A stretch of DNA of 64,000 nt from Chloracidobacterium sp. N. GTDB taxonomy: Bacteria; Acidobacteriota; Blastocatellia; Chloracidobacteriales; Chloracidobacteriaceae. Below the pieces are notes generated by a model. It was not told the DNA's origin. It saw only the letters and a program-made list of their open reading frames with translations, and did no database searches. Positions 19,173 through 29,442 of this stretch are shown here, piece after piece (the first letter of the stretch is position 1; every line of letters starts with the position of its first letter). Made by a program: the position numbers and the translations under genes. The stretch covers positions 2,137,819-2,201,818 of the forward strand of contig NZ_CP072642.1 in assembly GCF_018304765.1 (NCBI RefSeq), given 5' to 3'.

Positions 19173-19544
19173 ATGAGCGAATCGAATGTGCCGCTGCTTG
19201 AACGCGGTTTCTCCAATCTCCTCGTGACGGGTATTCTCTACCCGATGACCTGTCTGCCTTTCATGCCCCTGACGGGGATTTACAAAACCGGCAAACTTGT
19301 CTTTGAGCAGCTCAAAGACACCCCGCTTGGAAAAACGACCACAGCGCATATCACGGCCACGGCCGTCATCACACCGGTCATCATGATGCCGCTGATGGTG
19401 CCCCTCGGACTGGCCCAGGGACTCACCTTTGTCTCGGACAATGTGGCCAAACACGGCATTGACAAAGGGGTGGAAAACCTCATCGGCAAGATCACGGGCG
19501 TTGTCCGTACGACGGCGGACAGCGCACTCAATCGCGGGAACTGA
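19173..19544 (+). CDS. Small protein of unknown function with hydrophobic segments
   Basis: A 123-aa product from the ATG at 19173 (MSESNVPLLERGFSNLL), with GAGG about 10 bp upstream. Two hydrophobic stretches (LLVTGILYPMTCLPFMPLTG and ITATAVITPVIMMPLMVPLG) suggest a membrane-associated protein. The polar C-terminus (DKGVENLIGKITGVV) looks helical. I recognise no family. An in-frame longer opening from 18612 is antisense to the SPOR gene and is not credible. It is followed 44 bp later by the gene at 19589. Confidence 0.6.
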   Translation: MSESNVPLLERGFSNLLVTGILYPMTCLPFMPLTGIYKTGKLVFEQLKDTPLGKTTTAHITATAVITPVIMMPLMVPLGLAQGLTFVSDNVAKHGIDKGVENLIGKITGVVRTTADSALNRGN

Positions 19545-19588
19545 AGTTTCCAGCCAGACTTCAGTGACCGGGAAAGTCGGGTGACACG

Positions 19589-20038
19589 ATGCCAACGCTA
19601 CTTGCTGTCGAAGCCCCGGTCGAAGTGTGCACCTGTGGGGCAACCATGGAGGCCGTGGCGCAGCCGGGACCGCGCCGGTTTGACTACCAGTGCCCCACCT
19701 GTGACAACCGGAAGTCCAACTACGCCGCCATTACCCTTCGCAACTCGAAAACCAATCAGGTTCACCGTGGCTGGCTGGTTGGGCGAACCAAGCCCATCTA
19801 CATCGGCCACGTGCTCTATCACCAACTGACCATCGAAATCTCCCAACAGGACGGTGCGGAGATGTGCCATGACCTCAGCATGCGCCTGGCCTACGGACGG
19901 AAACCGCACGTCACGCTGGAGATTGCCGACGGACGCGCCCGGGGCGATCTCATCTTCCTGTTCAACCGGGGTTGGATGGAAGACGAACAGCACACCACGA
20001 TTGTGCTTGAGGAAGTCGGGCGTTCCCTGTTCGAGTAA
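19589..20038 (+). CDS. Unknown protein with a zinc-ribbon-like N-terminus
   Basis: A 149-aa cytosolic protein. The N-terminal 45 residues carry CTCG and CPTC motifs (Cys pairs about 20 residues apart, VEVCTCGATME...YQCPTCDNRKS), which suggests a small zinc ribbon. The rest (TIEISQQDGAEMCHDLSMRL, VLEEVGRSLFE) is mixed alpha/beta without a recognised family. It is downstream of the 19173 gene on the same strand, so the two may form one unit. The function is unknown. Confidence 0.6.
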   Translation: MPTLLAVEAPVEVCTCGATMEAVAQPGPRRFDYQCPTCDNRKSNYAAITLRNSKTNQVHRGWLVGRTKPIYIGHVLYHQLTIEISQQDGAEMCHDLSMRLAYGRKPHVTLEIADGRARGDLIFLFNRGWMEDEQHTTIVLEEVGRSLFE

Positions 20039-20230
20039 AACGCTGCCAACCGGTTGCCAGGCGCGTAACGGCCGGTGCCTACAGCCCCGTAGGAAGCCAC
20101 CGGACGCCACGCGCCGGCTTTGGATGGCGGGCCGGCGTGGCAGGCACGCTGCCCTGCCGGCACTTGGCGAGACAACCCGGCTTGTGTAGTCTCCAGCCTA
20201 TCCCAGACCAGCCGGCGCGGAGCGCACGCC

Positions 20231-20947
20231 ATGTCTCTCGCCTATATCCTGCAAGACCTCGACGATCCCGACTTCGAGGACATCCACGGCGACGATGAAA
20301 CCGGCGGTTTTGCCGCCGACAAAGCCCTACGCCTGCTCGTCTCTTCGCTCTACACGAGCTGGCGTCCCGGTGATGGTGTCCCATTTCTGGCGGCCGTGCG
20401 GGTGGCGCTGACCTCTGGCGAACCACAAGCGGCGGCTTCCCCCGTCATCCCCGACATCCTGCTGGCCCATGGCGTTACCCCGGCGGCCGAGTGGTGGAAA
20501 CCCGTGCATCGCATCTACCGGGTTTCGCGCTTCGGCAAGGCGCCGGACCTTGTTCTCGACCTTCTGGCGCACAACGCCCACAGGGCCGAGGCATCCGACG
20601 CCCGGCACCAGATGTATGAACAGCTTGGCGTCACCTACCGCGTGGTCTATGACCCCTGTGGCTTGCTAACTTCCCAACCGGTAACGGTTTTCGAGCGGCA
20701 GAATGGACGCCTGACCGCCCGCCAGGATACACAACTGCCGCATCTGGGGCTGGGGCTGACCCTCTGGCGCGGGACGTTTGAGGGGCGAACTGACACATGG
20801 CTGCGCTGGACTGATGCCCACGGCAACCTGCTTCTGACCGGCGATGAACTGGCCGCTTACTGGCACCGCCGGGCAACCGGGTTGGAAGCCGGGAGCCACG
20901 CCGCCCTTGCCACGAAGGACTCTGCCACAACCCAGCCTGAGACCTAA
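20231..20947 (+). CDS. Uma2-like (DUF820) putative endonuclease-fold protein
   Basis: A 238-aa protein from the ATG at 20231. The central region follows the Uma2 restriction-endonuclease-like pattern: PVIPDILLAHGV, then WKPVHRIYRVSRFGKAPDLV, LDLLAHNA and HQMYEQLGVTYRVVYDP. In Uma2 proteins the acidic residue after PDLV contributes to the PD-(D/E)XK site. Here it is PDLVLDLL, and the expected downstream Lys is not clear, so catalytic competence is uncertain. The C-terminal part describes a second beta region (GTFEGRTDTWLRWTDAHGN). The tail overlaps the convergent lysC end by 4 bp. Confidence 0.7.
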   Translation: MSLAYILQDLDDPDFEDIHGDDETGGFAADKALRLLVSSLYTSWRPGDGVPFLAAVRVALTSGEPQAAASPVIPDILLAHGVTPAAEWWKPVHRIYRVSRFGKAPDLVLDLLAHNAHRAEASDARHQMYEQLGVTYRVVYDPCGLLTSQPVTVFERQNGRLTARQDTQLPHLGLGLTLWRGTFEGRTDTWLRWTDAHGNLLLTGDELAAYWHRRATGLEAGSHAALATKDSATTQPET

Positions 20948-22359
20948 CCCAAGCCTTTGGCACCCAGCTCAAACCGTTCGTGGATGGCGCTGACCGCCGC
21001 TGCCGCCTCGGATTCGGCCACGACGAAAGAAATGTTGATTTCCGACGAGCCTTGCGCAATGGCGATGACATTGGCCGGCGCCGCGGCCACGGCGGAAAAA
21101 ATCCGCGCGGCAATTCCCGGACGCCCCCGCATCCCGGCTCCGACTGCGGAAACAATCGCCACCGGCGTGAGCACTTCCACCCGCTCAACACAGCCGTGGT
21201 GAAACTCCAGGCTGAGCGCCTTGACCAGCGCCGACCGGGTACGTTCCGCGTCCCGGCCTTCCACCATGAAGCAGAGATTGTTTTCGGATGACGACTGGGA
21301 AATCAGCAACACGTTGACCCCGGCAGCCGCGACCGCCGCAAAGGTCCGGGCAGCAATTCCCGGCACGCCGAGCATGCCCCGTCCGGCAACAGTCAGCAGC
21401 GCCAGCCCGGTGATGGAGGTCACGGATTTGACATCCGCATGCCAGTCGCCGGTGGTGGCGGAAACTTTCGTTCCCGTGCCTTCCGGGCGGAAGCTGTTTT
21501 TGATGTAGAGCGGAATCCCCTTCGGGATGAGGGGAAGTAACGTCTTGGGATGCAGAACTTTGGCCCCGTAGTAGGCCAGTTCCCCGGCCTCGGCATAGCT
21601 GATGTGGGACAACACCTGGGCATCGGCGACCAGGCGTGGATCGGCCGTCATGAAGCCGTCGGCGTCCGTCCAGATGACTACGGCTTCGGCTTCGAGTGCC
21701 GCGCCGAGAATACCGGCTGAGTAATCCGAGCCGCCGCGCCCCAGCGTCGTTGGGACGCCATCGGGTGTAGCACCAATGAAGCCTGTTACCACTGGAATCT
21801 GCCCGGCGTCCAGCAGCGGCAGGAGCCGTTCGCGGGTCGCCAGCGCCGTCGCCGCCAGGTCGGGCACCGCTGCACCAAAGGTATCATCGGTGATGATCAG
21901 CCGGTCGGCGTCGCACGCAACGGACGCCAGACCACGGCTGTTCAGCGCGGCGGCGACGAGCCGTGCCGAAAGCCGTTCACCGAGACCGGCAATGAAATCC
22001 TGCGCCCGTGGCGGCAGTTCCCCCACGAGCGCAATCCCTTCCCCGATGCGCGCAAAGCGGTCAAAGAAGGCTTCGAGTTCAGCGGCCACGGCATAGCGGG
22101 CAGCACCGTCGGACACCAACTGTTCGAGCGCTTCCAGGTGCCGCGCCCGCAAGGTCGCGCCGGCGGCAGTAATGGCCGCCACTTCTCCCTGCGCGGCCTG
22201 CTGGGTGGCTTCGAGCAGCAGGTTCGTGATGCCGCTCATGGCCGACACCACCACCACCAGCCGCGTCTTCCGTTTCCGTTCAGCTTCCACAATGGCAACG
22301 AGCTGCTGAATGCGCTCGGCGTTGCCTACCGACGTGCCCCCGAACTTATGAATCTGCAC
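20944..22359 (-). CDS. lysC: Aspartate kinase
   Basis: Phosphorylates aspartate, the first step to lysine, threonine and methionine. It is 471 aa, monofunctional. It opens with the signature IHKFGGTSVGNAERI. The catalytic region includes TLGRGGSDYSAGILGAALEA and WTDADGFMTADPRLV. Two C-terminal ACT domains (about 315-470: SITGLALLTVAGRGMLGVPG and TPVAIVSAVGAGMRGRPGIA) suggest feedback regulation by end-product amino acids. The GTG start at 22359 shares one base with the stop of the upstream gene (TAGTG), so translation is probably coupled. It is the third gene of bioB-exported protein-lysC. Confidence 0.95.
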   Translation of the reverse strand: MQIHKFGGTSVGNAERIQQLVAIVEAERKRKTRLVVVVSAMSGITNLLLEATQQAAQGEVAAITAAGATLRARHLEALEQLVSDGAARYAVAAELEAFFDRFARIGEGIALVGELPPRAQDFIAGLGERLSARLVAAALNSRGLASVACDADRLIITDDTFGAAVPDLAATALATRERLLPLLDAGQIPVVTGFIGATPDGVPTTLGRGGSDYSAGILGAALEAEAVVIWTDADGFMTADPRLVADAQVLSHISYAEAGELAYYGAKVLHPKTLLPLIPKGIPLYIKNSFRPEGTGTKVSATTGDWHADVKSVTSITGLALLTVAGRGMLGVPGIAARTFAAVAAAGVNVLLISQSSSENNLCFMVEGRDAERTRSALVKALSLEFHHGCVERVEVLTPVAIVSAVGAGMRGRPGIAARIFSAVAAAPANVIAIAQGSSEINISFVVAESEAAAAVSAIHERFELGAKGLG

Positions 22360-22808
22360 TAGCGAATCTCAACCGTGAGTGAGTATTTGATGGGAGTGGT
22401 GAGCTTCACGGGCTTGATCGGCCAAACATACAGAAAGTAATCCCCCGTCACTGGAAGTGTCACTTCTCCAGTGCGGGTCGGTGGCGCGACACCGGTGAGC
22501 GGTTCGCCGCTCGGCTCTTCCTTTCCGTCTATCTCATCATAGACCGAAACGCCCAATTGGGGATTTGTCCGACTCACGGCAAAGGTCAGGGTTTGCCCGG
22601 CGTTAGCCCGAAGAACATATTTGCGCCACGTTGTCCGGGGCGGCAGCACCCCCATCACCGTGGAGGATGAAGCGCCGGGCGTGAAGCGGATGCGCGTCGC
22701 CCGCCTGGTTTGCCCCAAAACAGGCGACACCGCCGTTGCCAGTGACGCCACCACACCTGCTATCAACTGTCGTCTGGAAAACCTGCACAGCATACTTCTA
22801 AATCTCAT
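22359..22808 (-). CDS. Small exported protein with a Tat-like signal and PPC-like beta domain
   Basis: A 149-aa product from the ATG at 22808, directly after AGGAGA and overlapping the bioB stop by 11 bp. The N-terminus ([20 protein letters not shown]) has a twin-Arg followed by a hydrophobic stretch and a VLGQ cleavage-like site, so Tat or Sec export is likely. The mature part follows the pattern of bacterial pre-peptidase C-terminal or PliI-like beta domains: [46 protein letters not shown] and YSLTVEIR. It has no catalytic motif. Its position between bioB and lysC is not explained by function. Confidence 0.65.
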   Translation of the reverse strand: MRFRSMLCRFSRRQLIAGVVASLATAVSPVLGQTRRATRIRFTPGASSSTVMGVLPPRTTWRKYVLRANAGQTLTFAVSRTNPQLGVSVYDEIDGKEEPSGEPLTGVAPPTRTGEVTLPVTGDYFLYVWPIKPVKLTTPIKYSLTVEIR

Positions 22809-23844
22809 TTCTCCTGAAGGGTTGCGGTAGCTGCCGAGCACAACCTGCCGTCTTCGCGTTCGGCGCATCCTTGAACGGCACACGCGGATGCAGCCCCAGC
22901 TTGTTCAGAAGCTGCGCGTCTTCGTCATAGTCGTTTGTCGGCGACACCCTGGTGAGCATCATTCTGGCATCGCTGGAAAAAATCGAGTTCGCCCCGGCCA
23001 GAAAGCACAGCGCCTGGGCTTCTTCGGAAAGTTGTGTGCGGCCGGCCGAGAGGCGAATGACCGAACGCGGCATGGCAATGCGCGCCGTGGCAATCACCCG
23101 CAGCGTTTCCCACACGGAAACCTCAGCCTCGTTTTCCATTGGCGTCCCCGGCACGCGCGTCAGCAGGTTGACCGGCACGGATTCCGGGTGCGGGTTCATT
23201 GTCGCCAGCGTGTGCAGCAACCCGATGCGGTCGTCAGTGCTTTCGCCCAGACCAAGGATGCCCCCGGTGCAGAGGGTCACGCCGGTTTTGCGTACGTTGG
23301 CAAGCGTCTCCAGGCGGTCGTCGTACGTGCGGGTCGTGACTACCCGCCCGTAATACTCACGCGACGTATCGAGGTTGTGGTTGTAGGCGTACAGCCCGGC
23401 TTCTTCGAGCCGCCGGGCCTGGGCCTCGGTCAGCATGCCCAGGGTGCAGCAAACTTCGATGCCCAGCGCATTGACGCTGCGCACGATGTCCAGCACGGCC
23501 TCGAACTGGGCATCGTCGCGGACGTTGCGCCACGCCGCGCCGAGACAGACCCGACTGACACCATGGGCTTTGGCCCGTTCGGCAATGGCCACCACGCTTG
23601 CCTTGTCGAGCAACGGCTGTGCTGCCACGCCCGTTTCATAGTGCGCGGACTGCGAACAGTAGCCACAGTCTTCCGGGCAGCCGCCGGTCTTGATGGAAAC
23701 CAGGCGGCAGACCTGGACTTCCTGCGGATCATGGCAGGTGCGGTGTACCGTGGCTGCCCGGTGGATGAGTTCCAGCAGGGGCAGGTCGTGAAGGGCGCGC
23801 AGTTCGTCGCGCGTCCAGTCGAAGCGAGCCAGAGGTTGTGACAT
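22798..23844 (-). CDS. bioB: Biotin synthase
   Basis: A radical-SAM enzyme that inserts sulfur into dethiobiotin, the last step of biotin synthesis. It is 348 aa. The radical-SAM cluster motif is CPEDCGYC (Cys56, Cys60, Cys63). Other family landmarks are [41 protein letters not shown] and the C-terminal [15 protein letters not shown]. The second [2Fe-2S] cluster ligand region ([26 protein letters not shown], in part) includes the usual RLSAGR Arg. It is the first gene of the operon. No other bio genes are present in the window. Confidence 0.96.
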   Translation of the reverse strand: MSQPLARFDWTRDELRALHDLPLLELIHRAATVHRTCHDPQEVQVCRLVSIKTGGCPEDCGYCSQSAHYETGVAAQPLLDKASVVAIAERAKAHGVSRVCLGAAWRNVRDDAQFEAVLDIVRSVNALGIEVCCTLGMLTEAQARRLEEAGLYAYNHNLDTSREYYGRVVTTRTYDDRLETLANVRKTGVTLCTGGILGLGESTDDRIGLLHTLATMNPHPESVPVNLLTRVPGTPMENEAEVSVWETLRVIATARIAMPRSVIRLSAGRTQLSEEAQALCFLAGANSIFSSDARMMLTRVSPTNDYDEDAQLLNKLGLHPRVPFKDAPNAKTAGCARQLPQPFRRNEI

Positions 23845-23904
23845 GTGAAGTCGGTCGCGATGCCTTTTCAGAAATCACCCCGGCGAACACCGCCCGGAGG
23901 CCCT

Positions 23905-24789
23905 TCAGAACACGACGACAGTCGGGTAGAGCGGGACGGTCCACACCGGGCTGACGTAGTACGGACTGAGGTACGGCGTATAGTACACATACGGGTTCGT
24001 GATGACAAAATCGTAGTCATACACAGTTTCCGTCGTGGTGGTGGTCGTGGTGGCGGGAGACGCCGAAGCCGCTTCCAGCGCCCGCTGTTCGGCTTCGATT
24101 TCCTGCCCGCGCCGTACCAACTCCAGCATGATCTGCCCGCCGCGCGTCAGCAGGTCCTGCATTACGTCATCGGAAGTGACTTCGAGCGTGCGGCTGGGGT
24201 CATTGGGATCGGTCGTCGTGTAGCCCAGTTCACAGGGATGCAGATTCGAGTTCACGATGGCCAGGATTTCATCCCACAGTTCGCCTGACAGAATCCCCAG
24301 TTCCCACTTTCCATCGGCATAGTCGTCAAAGCGCCCTTCCATCACGAAGGACATAAAGACGATTTCGACCGGATCGAGCTTTTTGTAGATGGCCACAGCC
24401 ACGCGCAGGTCTTCCCAGCGTTCCTGCTGGAGGTAGAGCCGCCAGCCGGCGTCGTCGAAGTCGTAGTAGCGTTCAAAGGCAAACTCGCCGGTCGCCAGGT
24501 CCACCGCGCAGTAGATGTCATAGACCGTGAGGTATTCCTCATACCGCTGGCGAAAGGTACGCACCCGCGCCTTGCCGGCTTCGGTCGGGACGTAGTCAGC
24601 GCCCTGGATTTCGATGAGGTGCTCGTTGAACAGCGTCTGGAGTACGTCCCGCAGCACCATTTCGTCCGGGTCGGTCGGGGCCACGGCAAAGCGCCGGCCT
24701 TTGCGTACCATCTTGTCGAGCACGAAGATGCTGGCAAAGCTGCGGCGCTGGGCTTCGGTCAGGGTGTAGGTGTGTTTCGTCATAGGCAT
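23905..24789 (-). CDS. Conserved-looking protein of unknown function
   Basis: A 294-aa protein (MPMTKHTYTLTEAQRRSF); the Met at 24783 is an alternative start. It has no signal peptide. The first part is helical and Arg-rich with a winged-helix-like passage (RDVLQTLFNEHLIEIQG, DYVPTEAGKARVRTF). The middle is rich in Tyr, Phe and acidic residues. A Thr run (seven or eight T) precedes a Tyr/Pro-rich tail (VYYTPYLSPYYVSP). No known family. It lies just downstream of bioB's start region and upstream on the same strand is the lipoprotein at 24943; a shared operon is possible. Confidence 0.6.
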   Translation of the reverse strand: MPMTKHTYTLTEAQRRSFASIFVLDKMVRKGRRFAVAPTDPDEMVLRDVLQTLFNEHLIEIQGADYVPTEAGKARVRTFRQRYEEYLTVYDIYCAVDLATGEFAFERYYDFDDAGWRLYLQQERWEDLRVAVAIYKKLDPVEIVFMSFVMEGRFDDYADGKWELGILSGELWDEILAIVNSNLHPCELGYTTTDPNDPSRTLEVTSDDVMQDLLTRGGQIMLELVRRGQEIEAEQRALEAASASPATTTTTTTETVYDYDFVITNPYVYYTPYLSPYYVSPVWTVPLYPTVVVF

Positions 24790-24942
24790 CCGTCCTTGCT
24801 GCAGGGGTCAGTCCGGTAGTGGTGCACAGCCCACGCCGGCCGCGGCCGCCCCGGCGGATGGATGACATCCACCGGAGTTACACCAGCCAGACAGGGCTGA
24901 TGACAAATCAACATAAGACGCAGGACGCGAGACAACCGTCCA

Positions 24943-25920
24943 TCAGTTCCGCCGACCGCGGGTGTTGAAGTTCCGACTGGGCGGTGGGGATGCCGGGCGT
25001 GCTGCGGAGGGCGGCGGTGCCGCCGGACGAACACTGCCCGGCGGCGTCATCGGACGTGCCGCCGGTGCGGAAGGAGGCGGTGTGGCGCGCTGCGAGGCCG
25101 GCCCCTGCCCAAAACCGCCAGAGGCCACCGGACGGTTGCCATCCCGCTGCTGAAACTGCCGCTGGGTCTGGCCTGGCTGGGTGAGCGGCTGGCGGAAGCT
25201 GGGGGCCACCTTGGCGGCATTGGGCGACGGCGTGGCTGCCGGAATGGCCGGCTGGGTCCGCCGTTGCACGGGGATATTCCGGGTGTAGTTGGTGACGGTC
25301 GTCCGATAGGTGGCCACCGGCACCGGCGCATACGGACGATAATAGGGCGGGAACGCGCCGAAGCCGTAGGGCGAAACGTAAAGGGCCGGCCGGGGTGCCA
25401 GCGCCCACGCCAGAAACAGCGCTGTGGCGATGGGAAGCGCCGCCGAGTAATAGACATTCGGGCCATAGACGGCCGGATGCCCCTGTACCTGTACCGTCGC
25501 CTCCGGCTGCCCCGGCGTCTGCTCGATGACGAGATTGGCGACTTCCTGCTCCTGACCGCCCTTGAGCAGGGCGACAAAGGAAAAGTTCTTCGTGTTGCCG
25601 CCGCCGTACTCCTGGACGCGGATGTAATCCACCTGACCGTCTTCATCGAGGTCGAGGTTGTTGATGGAGCCGGGCTGATTGAGCAGCCGTTCAAGGCTTT
25701 CGGCGTCTTTGGCCTGCTTGGTCAAACCAATCAGCGCCTGCAAGTCAAGCCCCTGCCCGGGCACATTGCTGGTTGCCGTCACTGTCGAGGGTTTGGCCGG
25801 CGGGGCCACAACCGGCTGCGGAGCCGGGCGGGAAGACGAACAGGCAAAGCAGCCACCGGTCAGCAGAACGGCAAGTCCCAAAGCCAGGCTGCGGGTCCAG
25901 AACCCAACGTGTGAAGCCAT
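24943..25920 (-). CDS. Lipoprotein with Pro/Arg/Gln-rich C-terminus
   Basis: A 325-aa predicted lipoprotein. The ATG at 25920 follows AAAGGAG; an in-frame start at 25974 lacks one. The signal peptide ends in a clear lipobox (LLTGGC, Cys24). Residues about 50-170 form a folded unit (LQALIGLTKQAKDAESLERL, DLDEDGQVDYIRVQEYGGG), including an EF-hand-like DLDEDGQVD segment that could bind calcium. A hydrophobic helix follows (ALPIATALFLAWALAP). The last 150 residues are low-complexity Pro/Gln/Arg. The function is unknown; surface or periplasmic exposure is likely. Confidence 0.65.
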   Translation of the reverse strand: MASHVGFWTRSLALGLAVLLTGGCFACSSSRPAPQPVVAPPAKPSTVTATSNVPGQGLDLQALIGLTKQAKDAESLERLLNQPGSINNLDLDEDGQVDYIRVQEYGGGNTKNFSFVALLKGGQEQEVANLVIEQTPGQPEATVQVQGHPAVYGPNVYYSAALPIATALFLAWALAPRPALYVSPYGFGAFPPYYRPYAPVPVATYRTTVTNYTRNIPVQRRTQPAIPAATPSPNAAKVAPSFRQPLTQPGQTQRQFQQRDGNRPVASGGFGQGPASQRATPPPSAPAARPMTPPGSVRPAAPPPSAARPASPPPSRNFNTRGRRN

Positions 25921-26232
25921 CCCAAACTCCTTTCCGTGGTGAGGTCCGTGGTGAGGTTCACCGTTTTGCGGCAAACAGGATCAAACGTTGCGCGCCCGTT
26001 GCGCACCGGACGGGCGGCACGTTGCCAGCCCGTTCAACGTCCGGCCGGCTGGTCTGGTTCCCCAACCCATCCGGGTTCATCGGTCACCTCCGGGTTTATC
26101 GGGGCAGGCGGCGTAGGATACAGGCGCCAAACGGCCCACTCCCAGTGCGGCATCAAAAAATGAGCGGGGGAGGCACGGATGCACTCCCCCGCCACAGTTC
26201 AGCCGATGCCGGCGTGCTGCCGTACGGGCGTC
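25921..26232. other. Intergenic region between lipoprotein and Oar-like gene
   Basis: This 312-bp stretch has no credible gene. It contains the lipoprotein ribosome-binding site and a small direct repeat CCGTGGTGAGGT (two copies near 25934-25960). Near the other end is the terminator for the Oar-like gene (26155-26192). Confidence 0.5.
26155..26192 (-). terminator. Rho-independent terminator after the first Oar-like gene
   Basis: On the minus strand a 9-bp stem GCGGGGGAG / CTCCCCCGC with an 11-nt loop is followed by TCA and then TTTTTT. It lies 40 bp after the gene's stop at 26233. Confidence 0.85.
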
Positions 26233-29200
26233 TCAGAAACGGAAGCGACCACTGAGGGTAAGCGTCCGGCGGCCCCAGCCGTTGAGGTTACGTCCAAAGT
26301 CGGGGCTGTTCATGTTGTTGACCGGGATACCGTAGAAATCCTGGTTGAAGACGTTGAAGTAGTCGGCGCGCAGCTCGAACGTGTACCGCTCCAGCAGTTT
26401 GATCCGCTTGAGCAGGCTCAGGTTGGTGTTGTTGAACGGTTCGGCCCGCAGTGCGTTACGTGGCGCCGTGCCGTTCCCGACCGTGTTGATGAGCGGGAAG
26501 CCAGTCGGGCCAACGACCGGCAGGAAGAACTGCCCGGTCGTGCGGGGATTGCTGAACGTCCGCAGGTTGCGGGTGACGGGGTCAAGCGTGAACGTCCCGT
26601 TCGGGTTGAAGTTCGGGCGGTCGCCGCCAGCACCATTCCCGTTGGTATCCACGCCGGTCACGATGGTGAAGGGTTGGCCGGACTGGCGCTCGACCACCCC
26701 GGAGAGCTGCCACCCCCCGAAGAAGTATTCCGTCCACTTCGGCGCGCTCCTGAGTCACGGAATCTCATACACGAAGTTGAAGACGACCCGGTGCGGCCGG
26801 TCAAAGGCCGATACCGAACGCTCGCCCCGGCGGATGTTCGTGAAATCCTGGGGCACCTGTGGGCTTGGGCCGGCAATCGCCGCTACGCCCAGCGATTCAT
26901 CGTTGTCACTGATGAGCTTGCTGAAGGTGTAGGCCAGACCAAACTGAAGCCCGTAGCTGAACCGCTTGCGCAGATCAATGTACCCGGCGTTGTAGTTGGC
27001 CCGGGCCGTGGTGGCAATGAGCACCCGCGAGCCCCAGTTCGGATTGAGACGCCGCGCCTGCACGCCCGGTACGGACCGGCCGGCCTGGGCATCCGCAATC
27101 TGCGCCGGCGTCAGCACGGCAAAGTTGGCCTGAAGCTGATTGATGCCGTTGAAGGACCGGCTGCCGGTGTAGCCGACTTCCAGAACGAAGTCACGGAAGA
27201 ACTGCCGCTGGAAGTTGAAGCTGTAGTATTCCGTACGTGGGTTCTGGGCGTCTTCAGGTGTGTTGACATAGGTCGCCAGCGGGTTGAACACCGGCTGCCC
27301 CGTGACCGGAAGCAGGCGGGGATACTGGTCCAGAATGTTGTTCTGCTGCCCGACGACCACGCGCGGGAAGTTACTCGCGTTGACCGTCAGGATGTTGTAA
27401 AACAGCACGTCATACGACATCCCATATCCGCCGCGAAACACCGTCCGGTCGTTGCCCAGCATCGTGGCGATGAAGCCGTCCCCTTCGACCCGTGGATTCC
27501 AGGCAAAACCGATCCGGGGCGCCACGTTGTTGTTGTCGCGCCGGGTTGGGCCCGGCACGCCGACGGACAGGCTCTGCTGGTCGCGCGCTCCGAAAAAGCC
27601 AAACGGCACATCGTTGGTCTCGTAACGGATGCCCAGATTGAGCGTCAGGCTGGGCGTCACGCGCCAGTCATCCTGGAAGAAGTAGAACTGTGACACCTGG
27701 CGCGCATCGAAGCTGGCCGTCTGAAGCGCCTGCTGGAACTGAAACACGTTGTTGTTCAGAAAGTCGGCCAGGTTGTTGAAGGTAAACGTGCCTTTCGAGT
27801 CAAAGGCCGCCGTGTTGTCAAGCTGGATGTAGCGGATGTCGAAACCCGCTTTCAGCGTGTGGTTGCCCAGTTGCTTAGTCAGCAGGTTCTGAAACTGAAA
27901 GCTGTTCTGGATGCGCCCCTGGGGAAAGTTCGACGCGCCACCAATGGTGAACGCCCCGCCGATGGTCGTCGTCGGGGTCTGGGGGTCATTTTCCGGGAAA
28001 CCCAGATTGCGCCGGATGTAGCTGAAGCGAAACTCGTTGAGCAGCGTCGGGGAAAACGTGTGCGTGTCACTGACCGCCAGGTTCTGGTCGCGGATGTTCT
28101 GCGCCCCGGCGAAACGCGGACCGAACTGCAGGTTGCTCACCACGTTCGGCTGCTTGCTGTCGGTGAAGATGTAGCGGCCGGTCAGCCGATTGGACGCGCT
28201 GAACTGGTGATCGCCGCGCACGACGAAGTTGTATTCATCGGCCGGCTGCGTGATGGGTAACTGGACGATCCCGGTCTGAATCGGCACGCCGTTGATGTTG
28301 ATGGTCGAGAGGTTGGTGAAGCGCGGGTTGAGCGCGTACACATCCTGCAGGAAGCGGATGGAGTCCAGCATTGCCTGCCGGCTGGCCGCCGTCTGCGCCG
28401 GATTGGCGCCGCTCGCCGGGCGCAGCGGCACGGTGCTGAGGGCGGCAAAGCCTGTCTGGGTGGGAATGCGGGTCTGCGGGCCAAGCAACTGCCCGGTACG
28501 GGTCAGGTTGGCCTGGAAAAAGCCATAGAAGAACGTCTTGTCGCGGATGACCCGCCCCCCAAAGTCGCCTCCGACCTGGTTGGTGTTGAAACGCGGCTGA
28601 CTCCTCAGACCACGCTGTTTTTCCAGATTGTTCAGTGTGTTGAGGCCGCTGCCGAGGTAATAAATGAACGCCTGCCCGTGAAACTCATTCGTTCCCGACT
28701 TGGTGGTGACGTTGATTTGCCCACCGCTGTTGCGCCCAAACTCCGCATTGTACGGATTGGTTTGAATCTGGAACTCCTGAACGGCTTCCGGGGCCAGCCC
28801 GATGGTGGGAATCGTCACCGAGACATCGTTGTTGTCCGAGCCGTCAATCGTGAAGTTGTTGTTGCGGGCGCGCTGACCGTTGACGCTGATCCCGCTCGAA
28901 CCTGGCGCCCGGAACGCATTGGGCGACAGCACCGCCAGGTTGTTGATGTTACGTCCGGCGGAGAGGGGCAGTTCCACGACCCGGCGTGCCTCGAAAGTGG
29001 CGCCGACGGTTGGGGAGTTGCGGTTCAGCGCCACGATGCTGTCGGCGCTGATGGTGACGGTATCGGCCTGTTCGCCAACCTCCAGCGTGATATTGAAGCC
29101 GGTGTCATTGGCCGAAACGACGCGAATATCCGTATATTCGCTCCGCTTGAAGCCTTCCTTTTCGACGACGACCCGATAGATGCCGGGGTCAAGGGCCGCG

Positions 29201-29442
29201 ACGCGGTAGCTGCCGGAGTCATTCGTCGTGGTTTCCCGCGCCTGATTAGTGGCCTGATTCGTGACGACGACGCGCGCCCCAACCACGGCGGCGCCGGTCT
29301 GGTCCGTGACGGTGCCGGTCATGGCGCTCCGGGTAAGCTGTCCCCAGCCCACCGCCGTCAGTCCGACCATCCACAACAGAGAAAAGCTCAGGATGAGCCG
29401 GTGGCGATACCGTCCGCTCATCCATCCCAGGCAATGCAACAT
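26233..29442 (-). pseudogene. Oar-like TonB-dependent receptor interrupted by an in-frame TGA
   Basis: One outer-membrane receptor gene of about 1069 codons, split by TGA at 26755-26757. The part before the stop has 895 residues. It has a signal peptide and a carboxypeptidase-regulatory domain (about 38-115: TGTVTDQTGAAVVGARVVVT). A plug region follows (NGQRARNNNFTIDGSDNNDV, NAEFGRNSGGQINVTTKSGT), then most of the barrel, ending RVVFNFVYEIP. The same frame continues LRSAPKWTEYFFGGWQLSG and runs to a typical barrel end GRFRF. The total length matches the neighbouring 1084-aa paralogue. GAGGAAA precedes the ATG. It is a pseudogene, a readthrough product or a sequencing error; reading frame is otherwise intact. 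Confidence 0.85.

Noticed and set aside
26755-26757. Selenocysteine at the TGA
   Set aside because: The position is in a barrel strand or loop of a receptor with no redox role, and no selenoprotein of this family is known to me.
26233-29442. A frameshift between two Oar-like fragments
   Set aside because: Both fragments are in the same frame; the only break is a TGA codon.
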